From Ferrimonas sp. YFM (lineage in GTDB: Bacteria > Pseudomonadota > Gammaproteobacteria > Enterobacterales > Shewanellaceae), in assembly GCF_030296015.1 (NCBI RefSeq), contig NZ_AP027368.1, positions 1,488,001 through 1,552,000 of the forward strand: DNA of 64,000 bases, in the 5' to 3' direction. Of the stretch, positions 35,687 to 45,385 are shown in pieces. The translations under genes were made by a program, and so were the position numbers. The notes under the pieces were generated by a model. The model was not told the DNA's origin. It saw nothing but the letters and a program-made list of their open reading frames with translations, and searched no databases. The stretch's first letter is position 1. Every line of letters starts with the position of its first letter.

Positions 35687-36610
35687 TTAGCGCATGGCGG
35701 ACTTCTGGTCCAGATTCCACAGGACGTTCTGCTCGCTGCCCATCATGGTGCTGGGCAGTTTCCCGTCCCAGTTCTGGGCGCGGACGTACTCCACCAGCAG
35801 AGGACTCTGAGCAATGGCGCCAGCCTTTTCGCGCATCGCTTCCGCTTCCGCCAGGCCTTTCACCTTGATCGCTTCCGCTTCCGCCTGGGCTTCGGTGAGG
35901 ATGGCATAGGCGTTACCGTCGGCCCTGGCCTTCTCCGCGTCTCGCTTGGCTTCTGCGGTGTTGACCTCCCGTTGGGCCTCCAGTTTCTGGCGTTCCAGAC
36001 GGTGCTTTTCGGCTGCCGCCAGGTTTTTCTCCGTCTGCTTGGTCTCGATGCTCTGCAGATACTTCTGCGGCAGCACCAGGTTCTCTATCTGCACACTGTC
36101 CAGTTTCACCGGGAACTCACTCATGGTGCTGATGACGTTCTCCTCGATTTTGGCGATCACCTTGCCCCGGTTCTGAACGATCTCCTCCGCCTTATAGCGG
36201 GCGATGGCGTCTTTGGCCGCCGATCTCAACCTGGGATCCAGAATGCGGTTTTCAAACTGGTCCAGGCCACCGTAGTTGCGGTACAGGTCGAACGCTTCGC
36301 TGCGGATCACCGTCCAGTTGATGGAGACGTCCACATCCACCGGCATCTGCTCGTGGGTGGCGGCCTTCAGGGTTTCCACGTTCTTGCGGGTGCGAATCTC
36401 CAGCTTCTGCACCGAGTCTGCCAGGGGAATCTTGACGTGCAGGCCGGGGTTAACTTGTTGCTGTGCCTGACCAAAGCGTTTGACGATGCCCACATGGCCT
36501 TCATCTACTGTGTAGAAAGTGGATGTGATCACCACACCCAACAGAAACAGACCGATGGCGATAGGTGCAGCCTTGGTGGCCAGTTGGGTCTTCGCCGAGT
36601 TGTTCATCAT
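35687..36610 (-). CDS. SPFH/prohibitin-family membrane protein
   Basis: A 307-residue band-7 protein: one N-terminal membrane helix (about 14-33), the SPFH domain (about 35-190; VDEGHVGIVKRFGQ, NPGLHVKIPLADSVQKLEIRTRK), then a long Ala/Glu-rich coiled coil (about 190-270; AEAKRDAEKARADGNAYAIL) and a short hydrophilic tail. Prohibitin-like proteins form large ring scaffolds in the membrane and often modulate FtsH-type proteolysis; there is no protease gene beside it (no HflK/HflC pair). Tandem ATGs at the start follow GGAG. Stand-alone unit with its own terminator. Confidence 0.88.
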   Translation of the reverse strand: MMNNSAKTQLATKAAPIAIGLFLLGVVITSTFYTVDEGHVGIVKRFGQAQQQVNPGLHVKIPLADSVQKLEIRTRKNVETLKAATHEQMPVDVDVSINWTVIRSEAFDLYRNYGGLDQFENRILDPRLRSAAKDAIARYKAEEIVQNRGKVIAKIEENVISTMSEFPVKLDSVQIENLVLPQKYLQSIETKQTEKNLAAAEKHRLERQKLEAQREVNTAEAKRDAEKARADGNAYAILTEAQAEAEAIKVKGLAEAEAMREKAGAIAQSPLLVEYVRAQNWDGKLPSTMMGSEQNVLWNLDQKSAMR

Positions 36611-36898
36611 GATTATCTCCTTTTTGTATTATGTGATAATTATTTCGAATCCATGGCTTCAATATATCAAATTCTTATAAAATAAAAAATCGAACAGATG
36701 GCTATAAATTATCGGAAAAACCGAGTTGGCGTGGCAATCGGCACTTCTGACTCTTTATTGGCGCATTTTTTCGGCAGAGTGCGCATTGTCGAGCCATACT
36801 CCTTGGGGAAATTGAACCTGGAACTGGAAAAAGGCACCGCCTTTGAATGGTTTGCTGGCGGGGGCCCCGGAGCCAGGGCAGAAATCAAGGAGAGGGAA
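36611..36898. other. Divergent gap, SPFH gene / sodN
   Basis: Nearly 290 bases. The first 100 are strongly AT-rich and should contain both promoters. The rest remains open in the sodN frame, but it lacks a good start, and the signal peptide begins only at 36899. A GCGCA/TGCGC dyad is near 36760-36785. Confidence 0.5.
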
Positions 36899-37345
36899 AT
36901 GATGAAAAGAGTATTGATGCTGCTTACCCTGTGTCTGGGCATGCTGTCGCCCCTGGCCTGGTCACACTGTCAGGTGCCCTGTGGCATTTACGATGATCAT
37001 GCCAGGGTCAAGCAGATGCTGGAGGACGCCGCCACGGTGGCCAAGGCCAGCGCCATGATGGCGGAGCTGGCTGGCAAAGGGGATGCTCAGTCACAGAACC
37101 AGATGGTACGCTGGGTCATGAACAAGGAGCAGCACGCTCAGAAGGTGATCTCTACCATCAGTGATTACTTCCTGACCCAGAGGGTGAAGTCCAGCCAGAA
37201 GGATTACCAGCAGCGACTGGTGAAGCACCATGAGGTGATAGTGGCGGCGATGAAGGCCAAGCAGAACGCTGATCCCAAGTTCGCCGATGCCCTGTCCAAG
37301 GCGATTGAGGCGCTGGCCCCTTACTACCCGGAGCACAAGCACTGA
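36899..37345 (+). CDS. sodN: Nickel superoxide dismutase with Sec signal peptide
   Basis: A 148-residue precursor. The signal peptide is residues 1-22, predicted to be cut at AWS/H, which leaves His1 at the mature N terminus. The mature protein begins HCQVPCGIYDDHARV, matching the Ni-hook H-C-x-x-P-C-G-x-Y; His1, Cys2 and Cys6 are the nickel ligands. A four-helix body of normal Ni-SOD size follows (126 residues mature). It converts superoxide to O2 and H2O2, here probably in the periplasm. There is an AAGGAG site six bases before ATG 36899; a second ATG is next to it. In Streptomyces and cyanobacteria a cytoplasmic pro-form is cut by SodX; no SodX gene is adjacent and the signal peptide makes it unnecessary. 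Confidence 0.9.
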   Translation: MMKRVLMLLTLCLGMLSPLAWSHCQVPCGIYDDHARVKQMLEDAATVAKASAMMAELAGKGDAQSQNQMVRWVMNKEQHAQKVISTISDYFLTQRVKSSQKDYQQRLVKHHEVIVAAMKAKQNADPKFADALSKAIEALAPYYPEHKH

Positions 37346-37360
37346 CGTTGCTACAGACCA

Positions 37361-37392
37361 AAAAAGAGGGCGCCCATTGGCGCCCTTTCTTG
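37361..37392. terminator. Bidirectional terminator, sodN / ppsR
   Basis: AAAAAGAGGGCGCC-CATT-GGCGCCCTTTCTT between two convergent genes, with A- and T-runs on opposite sides, so it can serve both. Confidence 0.9.
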
Positions 37393-37399
37393 TTCGGGT

Positions 37400-38212
37400 T
37401 TAGAACATGCTCCGTTCCAGCCCGGTTTCCGACAGGATCTTGGTGGCGATCTCCTCCACCGAGTTGTTGGTGGTGTTCAGGAAGGGAATCTTCTCCTTCT
37501 TGAACAGCAGTTCCACCTCTTTCACTTCCATCCGACACTGGCGGGCGGAGGCGTACTTGGAGTCGGCCAGACGGCTCTGACGGATTTCGGTGAGGCGCTG
37601 AGGGTTGATGGTGAGACCAAACAGCTTCTTCTTATACTTCTTCAGCTCAGGCGGCAGCTTGAGATTTTCCATATCTTCGGCAATGAAGGGGTAGTTGGCT
37701 ACCTTGATGCCGAACTGCATGGAGAGGTAGAGGCTGGAGGGGGTCTTGCCGCAGCGGGAGACGCCAATCAGGATCACGTCCGCCTCTTCCAGGTTTTTCA
37801 GGGTCACCCCGTCGTCGTTGTCCATGGCGTAGTGGATGGCGTCGATACGGGCGTTGTAGGACTCGTTGGCCATGGAGTGGGTTCTGTGGGCCTTGGGGTC
37901 TGCCTTGATCCCTAACTGCTGTTCCAGGGGGGCCACAAAGGTGTTCAGGAAGTCGTAATCCAGTCCTTCCGACGAGTAGATGATGGCTCGGATCTCCGGG
38001 TTCACAATGGAGTGAAAGATCAGAGGACGCTCTCCCGTCGTAATAAAACAGTCATTGATCTGGTTTCGAACTTCCTCAGCTTTCGCCAGAGTTTCCACAA
38101 ATGGGATGGTCTTTTGTTCGAAATCTACTGGAAACTGGGACAAAACCGCGTGCCCAAACACTTCTGCAGTAATGGCTGTTCCGTCGGAGATGTAGAATAC
38201 TTTGCGGGTCAT
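37400..38212 (-). CDS. ppsR: PEP synthase regulatory protein (kinase/pyrophosphorylase)
   Basis: A 270-residue DUF299-family protein collinear with E. coli PpsR. It uses ADP to inactivate PEP synthase by threonine phosphorylation and reactivates it by Pi-dependent dephosphorylation giving PPi. The N terminus is [15 protein letters not shown]; the P-loop-like motif is [18 protein letters not shown] (about residues 146-163); the C-terminal block is [17 protein letters not shown]. It is divergent from ppsA, its substrate, across about 130 bases, which is the usual arrangement. Confidence 0.95.
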   Translation of the reverse strand: MTRKVFYISDGTAITAEVFGHAVLSQFPVDFEQKTIPFVETLAKAEEVRNQINDCFITTGERPLIFHSIVNPEIRAIIYSSEGLDYDFLNTFVAPLEQQLGIKADPKAHRTHSMANESYNARIDAIHYAMDNDDGVTLKNLEEADVILIGVSRCGKTPSSLYLSMQFGIKVANYPFIAEDMENLKLPPELKKYKKKLFGLTINPQRLTEIRQSRLADSKYASARQCRMEVKEVELLFKKEKIPFLNTTNNSVEEIATKILSETGLERSMF

Positions 38213-38341
38213 CCGGGCCTCATGTAGTAATAAAATTACAAGAAAAATTAGACTTTTATGGCTATTTAGGCCCAGTGTATGATGCCAGCGACCCCGTAGG
38301 AAGGGGTGTCATAATAAATCTGAGGTTGTGAGGACAGAACA
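38213..38341. promoter_or_regulatory. ppsR / ppsA divergent control region
   Basis: A 129-base gap. A possible ppsA promoter is TTTATG, a 17-base spacer and TATGAT at about 38277-38282. The ppsA leader has a hairpin ACCCC (38291-38295) / GGGGT (38303-38307). Hexamer calls are weak. Confidence 0.35.
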
Positions 38342-40720
38342 GTGACCCAATATGTACTCTGGTACCAAGAACTTGGCATGAACGACGTCAACCGAGTTGG
38401 CGGTAAGAATGCGTCTCTCGGTGAGATGATCAGCAACCTGGCTAACGCCGGCGTTCAGGTACCCGGTGGTTTCGCTACCACTGCGGAGGCCTATGATGAG
38501 TTCCTTGAGCAAAGTGGACTGAACGAGCGTATTCACACCGTTCTGGACACCCTGGATGTTGATGACGTGAACGCCCTGGCCAAGGCCGGTGGCGAGATCC
38601 GCCAGTGGATCATCGATACCCCCTTCCAGCCCGCCCTCGAAGAGGCGATCCAGGAAGCCTACAACGAGCTCAACCAGGGTGGTGCAGAAGACGCATCCTT
38701 CGCGGTTCGCTCCTCCGCCACCGCCGAAGACATGCCCGATGCGTCCTTCGCCGGTCAGCAGGAAACCTTCCTGAACGTTCGCGGCATCGATGCCGTGATG
38801 GTGGCCATCAAGCACGTATTCGCGTCTCTGTTTAATGACCGTGCCATCTCCTACCGTGTTCACCAGGGCTACGACCACCGCGGTGTGGCTCTGTCCGCTG
38901 GTATCCAGCGCATGGTGCGTTCCGACAAGGCCTCTTCCGGTGTGATGTTCTCCATCGACACCGAATCCGGCCACGAAGACGTGGTCTTTGTGACCTCCGC
39001 CTATGGTCTGGGTGAGATGGTGGTACAGGGTGCAGTAAACCCTGACGAATTCTATGTACACAAGCCAACTCTGACTCAGGGCCACAAGGCGGTATTGCGC
39101 CGTAACCTGGGTTCCAAGCTGGTTCAGATGGTGTACTCCGGTGACGAAGCCCACGGCAAACAGGTTGAGATCATCGACGTAGACGTCGAGCAGCAGAAGC
39201 AGTTCTCCGTCACCGACGAAGAGGTGCTGGAACTGGCCAAGCAGGCGATGATCATCGAGAAGCACTACGGTCGTCCCATGGACATCGAGTGGGCCAAAGA
39301 TGGCATCGACGGCAAGCTGTACATCGTACAGGCCCGTCCAGAGACCGTGCGCTCCAACGAAGACGCCCAGGTGATGGAGCGCTTCAACCTGGAAGGCACC
39401 AGCGACGTGGTGACCGAAGGTCGCGCCATCGGTCACAAGATTGGTGCCGGTGTGGCCAAGGTTCTGGACTCCATCGAAGATATGGACAAGATCCAGCCCG
39501 GCGACGTTCTGGTTACTGACATGACCGACCCTGACTGGGAGCCGATCATGAAGCGCGCCAGCGCCATCGTGACCAACCGTGGTGGCCGTACCTGTCACGC
39601 CGCCATTATCGCCCGTGAGCTGGGTATCCCTGCGGTAGTGGGCTGTGGCGACGCCACCGCCAAGATCACCAATGGTAAGGAAGTGACCGTTTCCTGTGCC
39701 GAAGGTGACACCGGCTACATCTACGACGGCAAGCTTGGCTTCTCCGTGACCACCTCCCGGGTGGACGACCTGCCTGAGCTGCCCATGAAGATCATGATGA
39801 ACGTGGGTAACCCTGACCGCGCGTTCGACTTCGGTCGTCTGCCCAATGAAGGCATCGGCCTGGCTCGTCTGGAGTTCATCATCAACCGCATGATCGGTGT
39901 GCACCCCAAGGCGCTGCTGAACTACGACGATCAGGAAGCCGATGTGAAGGCGGAGATCGACGAGCTGATGGCCGGTTACGCCAACCCGGTTGAGTTCTAC
40001 ATTGCCCGTCTGGCCGAAGGTGTGGCGTGCATCGCCGCCTCCGTGTACCCCAAGCGCGTGATTGTTCGTCTGTCTGACTTTAAGTCCAACGAATACGCCA
40101 ACCTGGTCGGTGGTGACCGTTACGAGCCTGAGGAAGAGAACCCAATGCTGGGCTTCCGCGGTGCGTCTCGTTACATCGATGACTCCTTCCGTGACTGCTT
40201 CGCCCTGGAGTGTGAAGCCATCAAGCGTGTTCGCGGCGAGATGGGCCTGACCAACGTTGAGATTATGATTCCATTCGTTCGTACTCTGGGCGAAGCGGAA
40301 GGCGTAATTGCCGAGCTGGCCAAGAACGGCCTGAAGCGTGGTCAAGACGGTCTGCAGGTACAGATGATGTGCGAGCTGCCCTCCAACGCCCTGCTGGCGG
40401 ATCAGTTCCTGGATCACTTCGATGGCTTCTCCATCGGCTCCAACGACATGACTCAGCTGGCTCTGGGTCTGGACCGTGACTCCGGCATCATCAGCCACCT
40501 GTTCGACGAGCGCAACGACGCGGTTAAGGCGCTGCTCTCCATGGCGATTCAGGCGGCCAAGGCTCGCGGTAAGTATGTGGGCATCTGTGGTCAGGGTCCT
40601 TCCGACCATGAAGATTTCGCGGCGTGGCTGGCGGAAGAGGGGATCGATTCTGTCTCCCTGAACCCAGACACCGTGGTCGAGACCTGGCTGTACCTGGGCA
40701 AGTCTCTGACCCAGAAATAA
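38342..40720 (+). CDS. ppsA: Phosphoenolpyruvate synthase
   Basis: A 792-residue enzyme, the same length as E. coli PpsA, converting pyruvate, ATP and water to phosphoenolpyruvate, AMP and Pi for gluconeogenesis. The N-terminal ATP-binding domain has [12 protein letters not shown] and [21 protein letters not shown]. The swivelling His domain has [14 protein letters not shown], with the phospho-His and the Thr that PpsR modifies. The C-terminal PEP/pyruvate domain has [17 protein letters not shown] and the active-site Cys in GICGQGPSD. It starts with GTG after AGGAC. With acs it would support growth on acetate or pyruvate. Confidence 0.97.
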   Translation: MTQYVLWYQELGMNDVNRVGGKNASLGEMISNLANAGVQVPGGFATTAEAYDEFLEQSGLNERIHTVLDTLDVDDVNALAKAGGEIRQWIIDTPFQPALEEAIQEAYNELNQGGAEDASFAVRSSATAEDMPDASFAGQQETFLNVRGIDAVMVAIKHVFASLFNDRAISYRVHQGYDHRGVALSAGIQRMVRSDKASSGVMFSIDTESGHEDVVFVTSAYGLGEMVVQGAVNPDEFYVHKPTLTQGHKAVLRRNLGSKLVQMVYSGDEAHGKQVEIIDVDVEQQKQFSVTDEEVLELAKQAMIIEKHYGRPMDIEWAKDGIDGKLYIVQARPETVRSNEDAQVMERFNLEGTSDVVTEGRAIGHKIGAGVAKVLDSIEDMDKIQPGDVLVTDMTDPDWEPIMKRASAIVTNRGGRTCHAAIIARELGIPAVVGCGDATAKITNGKEVTVSCAEGDTGYIYDGKLGFSVTTSRVDDLPELPMKIMMNVGNPDRAFDFGRLPNEGIGLARLEFIINRMIGVHPKALLNYDDQEADVKAEIDELMAGYANPVEFYIARLAEGVACIAASVYPKRVIVRLSDFKSNEYANLVGGDRYEPEEENPMLGFRGASRYIDDSFRDCFALECEAIKRVRGEMGLTNVEIMIPFVRTLGEAEGVIAELAKNGLKRGQDGLQVQMMCELPSNALLADQFLDHFDGFSIGSNDMTQLALGLDRDSGIISHLFDERNDAVKALLSMAIQAAKARGKYVGICGQGPSDHEDFAAWLAEEGIDSVSLNPDTVVETWLYLGKSLTQK

Positions 40721-40741
40721 GTCTGGTCAATACTAGAATAA

Positions 40742-40776
40742 TGAGGGGGGCGCTGCTAAAGCGCCCCCTTTTTTTA
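40742..40776 (+). terminator. Terminator of ppsA
   Basis: GGGGGCGCT (40746-40754), a five-base loop, AGCGCCCCC (40760-40768) and seven Ts. Confidence 0.93.
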
Positions 40777-40816
40777 TATGATTCGAGCAAGTATTCATCT
40801 GGGGACTTGCGGTCGA

Positions 40817-43816
40817 ATGATCCCATCATTGCCTACAGCGCAGACACTGGACGCGCGCTATCAGAATTTTACGGAACAATTGGCCCAACAGGGGTTTAGT
40901 GGCGAGATCGATCTCAGCTACAGCGCCCGGTTGGCGATGGCGGTGGACAACAGCGTCTATCAGTTTATGCCTCAGGCGGTGGTCTACCCCAAGGATGCCC
41001 ACGACCTGCAGCTGATGCTGCGCCTGGCGGCTTCCCCGGCGTTTAAGGGGATCCACTTCGCCCCCAGGGGCGGGGGGACCGGCACCAATGGTCAGGCCCT
41101 GAACTTTGGCCTGGTGGTGGACACCAGCCGTCACTTCCAAGGGGTGTCAGACATCGATGCCCAGGCACGCAGTGTCCAGGTGGAGTGTGGCGTGGTCAAA
41201 GATGCCCTGAACGACGCACTGCGTCCCCACGACCTGTTCTTTGCCCCGGATCTCTCTACCTCCAACCGCGCCACCATCGGCGGCATGATCAGCACCGACG
41301 CTTCCGGCGCCGGCTCTCTGGTCTATGGCAAGACTTCGGATCATGTTCTGGGCGTCACCTGCATATTGGATGACGGCACCCTGCTGACTACGGGCCCCTG
41401 GGACGCCGAGGCCCGCCAGGCGCTCACCGGTCGGGCCAAGGAGCTGGCGGACGCCGTATTGACCCTGTGCCGCGACAAGCAGGCGCAGATCAAGCAGACC
41501 TTCCCGGAACTGAACCGTTTCCTGACCGGCTACGACCTGCGTCACGCCTATGACGCCGACAACGATACCCTGGATCTGACCCGGCTGATCTGTGGCAGTG
41601 AGGGCACCCTGGCCTTTGTGGTCAGCGCCAAGCTGGATCTCACCCGGATTCCGACCCACCGTGCCCTGGTCAACATCAGCTACGACAGCTTCGATTCTGC
41701 CCTGCGCCACGCCCCCATCATGGTAGCGGCGGAGGCCACCGCGGTGGAGACCATCGACTCCACCGTTTTGGGTCTGGCCAAGGATGACATTATCTGGCAT
41801 CAGGTCTCCGAGCTGGTGCCCAGCGCCTTCGATGACGCCATGGCGGGCATCAACATGGTGGAGTTTGCCGGAAGCCAGGAGGAGGTCGAGACCAAGCTGG
41901 CCAACCTGGAGCGGCTGCTGGCCGAGGGGGCCAAGGGGGTGCTGGGCCACAGAGTCTGTCTGGACAAGGGGGAGATCGCCCGGGTCTACCAGATGCGTAA
42001 GAAGGCGGTGGGCCTGCTGGGCAATGCCAAGGGCGCCCGCAAACCCATCGCCTTTGCCGAGGACACCGCGGTGCCGCCGGCGCAGCTGGCGGACTTCATC
42101 GCCGAGTTCCGCACCCTGCTCGATGGCCACAAACTGAGATACGGCATGTTTGGCCATGTGGACGCCGGGGTGCTGCACGTGCGTCCCGCCCTGGACATGT
42201 GCGACCCGGCAGATGAGGCCCTATTGCGCACCGTCTCTGACGAGGTGGAGGCGCTGACTCGCAAGTACGGCGGTCTGATGTGGGGCGAGCATGGCCGAGG
42301 GGTACGCTCCGAGTATGGCCCGGCGGTGTTCGGCGAGCTGTTCGATGACCTGCGCCGCATCAAGGGCTGGTTCGACCCGCACAACTGCATGAACCCGGGC
42401 AAGATCTGCACCCCCTTCGAATCTCAGGAGGATGTGTACAGCATCGATGAAATCAAGCGGGGCAGCTTCGACCGTCAGTTGCCACAGGCGGCCCGCAGCC
42501 AGTTCGACAAGGCGATCAGCTGCAACGGCAACGGTCTGTGCTTTGACTACAACGCCAACAACCCCATGTGCCCCTCCTACAAGGTTACCGGCAACCGGGT
42601 GTGGTCACCCAAGGGCAGGGCAACCCTGATGCGCGAGTGGCTGAGGCTGCTGGAGCAGGAGGGGGTGAACACCGCCGATCTGGATGCGGTGCCCATGGCC
42701 TCCCTGCGTCAGCGCATCAAGGCCAGTCTGGGCCAGCACAGGCGCCAGGATTTCTCCCATGAGCTCTATGAGGCGATGCAGACCTGTTTGGCCTGTAAGG
42801 CGTGCAGCGGTGGCTGCCCGGTCAAGGTGGATGTGCCCGACTTCCGAGCCCGATTCCTGCACCTGTATCACAAGCGCTATCTGAGACCGGCCAAGGACTA
42901 CCTGGTGGCTGGCATCGAGTCGGCCCTGGGGTGGATGGCCAAGGTGCCTCGCCTGGTGAACCTGATGACCCAGAATCCGCTGTCCGGCTGGGCGGCGGGC
43001 AAGCTGTTCGGCTATGTGGATACCCCGGCACTGTCGGTGCCCACCCTGGCACAACGTCTGCCGGCAGAGCTGCGCCTGGATGAGTCGGAGCTGGCCAGGC
43101 TGAGCGATGAGGAGCTGGCCAATACCCTGGTGATCGTGCAGGACCCCTTCACCAGCTACTACGATGCGGTGGTGGTGGAGCGTGGCGCCCAGTTGCTGCA
43201 GGCCCTGGGTTACCGGGTGCGGGTAATGGATTATCAGCCCAACGGCAAGCCACAGCACATCAAGGGCTTTATGGATAAGTTCACCGAGACCGCTACCCGC
43301 AGCGCCCGGGCGCTGAACCGGGTGGCCAGCTTCGGAGTGACCCTGATTGGGGTGGACCCGGCGTTGGTGCTCACCTACCGGGACGAATACAACCTGGTGC
43401 TGGGGGATGCCCGGGGTGACTTCCAGGTGCTGTTGTTCAACGAGTTCCTGGTGACTCAGCTTGAGCGCTGGCCACAAAAGCCCAAGGGGGAGGCTGCCTA
43501 CAAGCTGATGACCCACTGTACCGAGAACAGTCTCCGCCCTCAGGCGGTGGCCGAATGGCAGAAACTGTTCAACCACTTTGGTGGCGAGCTGATTCATCAG
43601 GCTGGTGGCTGTTGCGGCATGGCCGGTACCTTCGGCCATGAGAAGGGCAATTTGGCCATCTCCAAAGATCTGTATGACCTCTCCTGGAAGCCGGCCATCG
43701 AAGCGGCCAGCGAGGAGGTACTGGTCTCTGGTTACTCCTGCCGCTCCCAGGTGAAGCGCTATGAGAAGCAGCGTCCCCGTCACCCTCTGGAGGCCTTGCT
43801 CGACTTAGTCGGCTAA
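40817..43816 (+). CDS. ydiJ: FAD/Fe-S oxidoreductase YdiJ (D-2-hydroxyglutarate dehydrogenase type)
   Basis: A 999-residue fusion collinear with E. coli YdiJ (1018). The N-terminal FAD-binding PCMH domain has TPRGGGTGTNGQ-like FAPRGGGTGTNGQAL, STSNRATIGGMISTDASG and RFLTGYDLRHAYD. The FAD-oxidase C domain has GMFGHVDAGVLHVRPALDM. A ferredoxin-like segment CLACKACSGGCPVKVD is followed by a CCG domain with GGCCGMAGTFGHE and SGYSCRSQ. YdiJ-type enzymes have been described as D-2-hydroxyglutarate dehydrogenases; older annotation calls them D-lactate dehydrogenases. I start at ATG 40817, which aligns with YdiJ; the frame is open 13 codons further. Confidence 0.93.
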   Translation: MIPSLPTAQTLDARYQNFTEQLAQQGFSGEIDLSYSARLAMAVDNSVYQFMPQAVVYPKDAHDLQLMLRLAASPAFKGIHFAPRGGGTGTNGQALNFGLVVDTSRHFQGVSDIDAQARSVQVECGVVKDALNDALRPHDLFFAPDLSTSNRATIGGMISTDASGAGSLVYGKTSDHVLGVTCILDDGTLLTTGPWDAEARQALTGRAKELADAVLTLCRDKQAQIKQTFPELNRFLTGYDLRHAYDADNDTLDLTRLICGSEGTLAFVVSAKLDLTRIPTHRALVNISYDSFDSALRHAPIMVAAEATAVETIDSTVLGLAKDDIIWHQVSELVPSAFDDAMAGINMVEFAGSQEEVETKLANLERLLAEGAKGVLGHRVCLDKGEIARVYQMRKKAVGLLGNAKGARKPIAFAEDTAVPPAQLADFIAEFRTLLDGHKLRYGMFGHVDAGVLHVRPALDMCDPADEALLRTVSDEVEALTRKYGGLMWGEHGRGVRSEYGPAVFGELFDDLRRIKGWFDPHNCMNPGKICTPFESQEDVYSIDEIKRGSFDRQLPQAARSQFDKAISCNGNGLCFDYNANNPMCPSYKVTGNRVWSPKGRATLMREWLRLLEQEGVNTADLDAVPMASLRQRIKASLGQHRRQDFSHELYEAMQTCLACKACSGGCPVKVDVPDFRARFLHLYHKRYLRPAKDYLVAGIESALGWMAKVPRLVNLMTQNPLSGWAAGKLFGYVDTPALSVPTLAQRLPAELRLDESELARLSDEELANTLVIVQDPFTSYYDAVVVERGAQLLQALGYRVRVMDYQPNGKPQHIKGFMDKFTETATRSARALNRVASFGVTLIGVDPALVLTYRDEYNLVLGDARGDFQVLLFNEFLVTQLERWPQKPKGEAAYKLMTHCTENSLRPQAVAEWQKLFNHFGGELIHQAGGCCGMAGTFGHEKGNLAISKDLYDLSWKPAIEAASEEVLVSGYSCRSQVKRYEKQRPRHPLEALLDLVG

Positions 43817-43833
43817 GGTGGCACGGAACAATA

Positions 43834-43858
43834 AAGGGGCGCTTCGGCGCCTTTTTTG
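43834..43858 (+). terminator. Terminator of ydiJ
   Basis: GGCGC-TTCG-GCGCC (43838-43851) with a stable TTCG tetraloop, flanked by A-rich and six-T runs. Confidence 0.9.
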
Positions 43859-43887
43859 ATCTCTGCGTGCTCTGCACTGTCTGCAAA

Positions 43888-43903
43888 GGTGATCTCGATC
43901 ACG
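43888..43903. promoter_or_regulatory. CRP-like site
   Basis: GGTGA-TCTCGA-TCACG matches the CRP consensus TGTGA-N6-TCACA at eight of ten arm positions, about 60-70 bases upstream of a possible transcription start near 43963. Confidence 0.45.
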
Positions 43904-44098
43904 TCGAAAAAACAGTCAGTCGAACCTGGATCACGATTTTGCTTGAATATGAATAATCTGAAGGGGAGTGAAGGGGTGGGGCACAGCAGAGGGGATAACG
44001 TCGTATCACCACTCTGCCGGCGACCTTGTCACCTTGTATATGACGCGGTCGACGCGATCAGAGCAGTAGGTAAGGGAGCACTGTCTGACCGGGCCCGG

Positions 44099-44160
44099 CA
44101 GCGGAACAAAGGGCTAACTCGATGGGTTCACTCACTGGTTTTGTGAACCCTGTCCCGCTG
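44099..44160 (+). other. Structured element in the LysR leader
   Basis: GGGTTCAC (44124-44131) pairs perfectly with GTGAACCC (44143-44150). The adjoining TGTCCCGCTG (44151-44160) pairs with CAGCGGAACA (44099-44108) apart from one mismatch, leaving a 15-base bulge. No T-run follows, so it is not a simple terminator. Confidence 0.45.
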
Positions 44161-44247
44161 TCGACCCTTGCATAGTACTTAGCCTTGCGCCTCTCTGACA
44201 GCGAATTATCATTATCCTCGAATTAATCCAATTAATCCGAGGTGGCT

Positions 44248-45213
44248 ATGTTAAACGGCGCGATACTCTCTTCGCTGCACTGTTTTGAGTGCGCGGCCCG
44301 ACATCTGAGTTTCACCAAGGCGGCGGAGGAGCTCTACCTCACTCAATCCGCCGTGAGCCACCGCATCAAGAAACTGGAGGAGCAGCTGGGGTTCAAGCTG
44401 TTCCTGCGGTTTAATCGCCGGCTGCAATTGACCGACCAGGGGGCCGGATTGCTGGCAGAGCTGGACCAATCCCTCGGCAGCCTGGAGATCGCCATCCGCG
44501 ACCTCAAGCAGCAGGACTTCTCCTCTACCCTGAGTATCGCCGTGCCTCACAGCTTTGCCCGCTGCTGGTTGGCCGAGCGCCTGGGTGATCTGCACTCCAA
44601 GTTTCCCCGCCTGACCCTTCAGGTTCGGGCCCAGTCCAGGGCCACTGATTTCCAGCACGAATCTGTGGATTTGGCGGTCTATTACTCCGACCACCTCACC
44701 TCTGGCCTCTATGGCACCGACCTGATGGAGGAGAGCCTGGTGCCGGTATGCAGCCGGGAGTACGCCGACATCAATGAGCTGTGGAACAGCCCAGAGCGCC
44801 TGGGGCAGTGTCTGCTGCTCCATGATGAGACCGCCTGGCAGAGCTCGGGTTTCTACACCGAGTGGCAGTACTGGGCGCGCCTGGCCGAGATCGAGGGCCT
44901 GTCTGTGGACCGGGGCTTCGTGTTCAACCGGGCGGACCTGGCCTATCGGGCGGCGATGTCCGGTCAGGGGGTGGCCATGGGACGCTGGAGCATGGTGGCG
45001 CCCCAAGTAGAGGCGGGCAACCTGGTGGTTCCCATCGAGTCCTTCGTGCCTGCCGGACAGCGCTACTACCTGGTGTGTCACCCGGACCGCAAGGATACGC
45101 CTGCGGTGAAGGCGATGTTTGACTGGCTGCAGGAACAGGCGACCCAGCGCATCTCCCTGGGAGAAGCCAGCATGGCCAAGTACACAGATCTGGCGAGTCA
45201 GCGCGCTTTCTAG
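44248..45213 (+). CDS. LysR-family regulator, DsdC/GcvA-like
   Basis: A 321-residue LysR regulator. The winged helix has LHCFECAARHLSFTKAAEELYLTQSAVSHRIKKLEEQLG (about residues 8-50). The effector domain resembles DsdC more than other members, with SLVPVCSREYA-like EESLVPVCSREYAD, LLLHDETAWQ, FNRADLAYRAAMSGQGVAMGR and YYLVCHP. DsdC controls D-serine catabolism, but no dsdA or transporter is beside it, so the target is unknown. I start at ATG 44248, five bases after GAGG; a GTG two codons earlier overlaps that site. Long structured leader, strong terminator. Confidence 0.87.
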   Translation: MLNGAILSSLHCFECAARHLSFTKAAEELYLTQSAVSHRIKKLEEQLGFKLFLRFNRRLQLTDQGAGLLAELDQSLGSLEIAIRDLKQQDFSSTLSIAVPHSFARCWLAERLGDLHSKFPRLTLQVRAQSRATDFQHESVDLAVYYSDHLTSGLYGTDLMEESLVPVCSREYADINELWNSPERLGQCLLLHDETAWQSSGFYTEWQYWARLAEIEGLSVDRGFVFNRADLAYRAAMSGQGVAMGRWSMVAPQVEAGNLVVPIESFVPAGQRYYLVCHPDRKDTPAVKAMFDWLQEQATQRISLGEASMAKYTDLASQRAF

Positions 45214-45235
45214 GATTGCCTTTGTTTATAAGAAA

Positions 45236-45269
45236 CGCCGCCAAACTCAATGAGTTCGGCGGCATTTTT
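45236..45269 (+). terminator. Terminator of the DsdC-like regulator
   Basis: GCCGCC-A-AACTCA pairs with TGAGTT-C-GGCGGC (45237-45263, one mismatch), followed by ATTTTT. Confidence 0.85.
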
Positions 45270-45385
45270 GTGCCTGGTCTATACTGGTAACCCCGACTGG
45301 TCTGTCCATCTGTGCCGGGAAAGTCGGTATCCTGTTCGGTTTAGAGTAAATATGCCACTTAAGAGAACCTTCTGAAGGAATGACA

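Larger units (their letters stand above)
43817..44247. other. Long leader region upstream of the DsdC-like regulator
   Basis: About 430 bases without a gene. Beyond the ydiJ terminator it holds a CRP-like dyad (43888-43903), a possible -10 (TATGAATAAT, 43948-43957) and a long imperfect stem-loop (44099-44160). Such a leader is unusually long for a LysR gene; it may encode a small RNA. Confidence 0.55.

Noticed and set aside
36698-36898. N-terminal extension of the Ni-SOD frame
   Set aside because: The extension lacks a ribosome-binding site and would bury the signal peptide; the start at 36899 has AAGGAG and a normal Sec signal.
38309-40609. 766-codon open frame antisense to ppsA
   Set aside because: Same reason: codon-bias shadow of a full-length PEP synthase.
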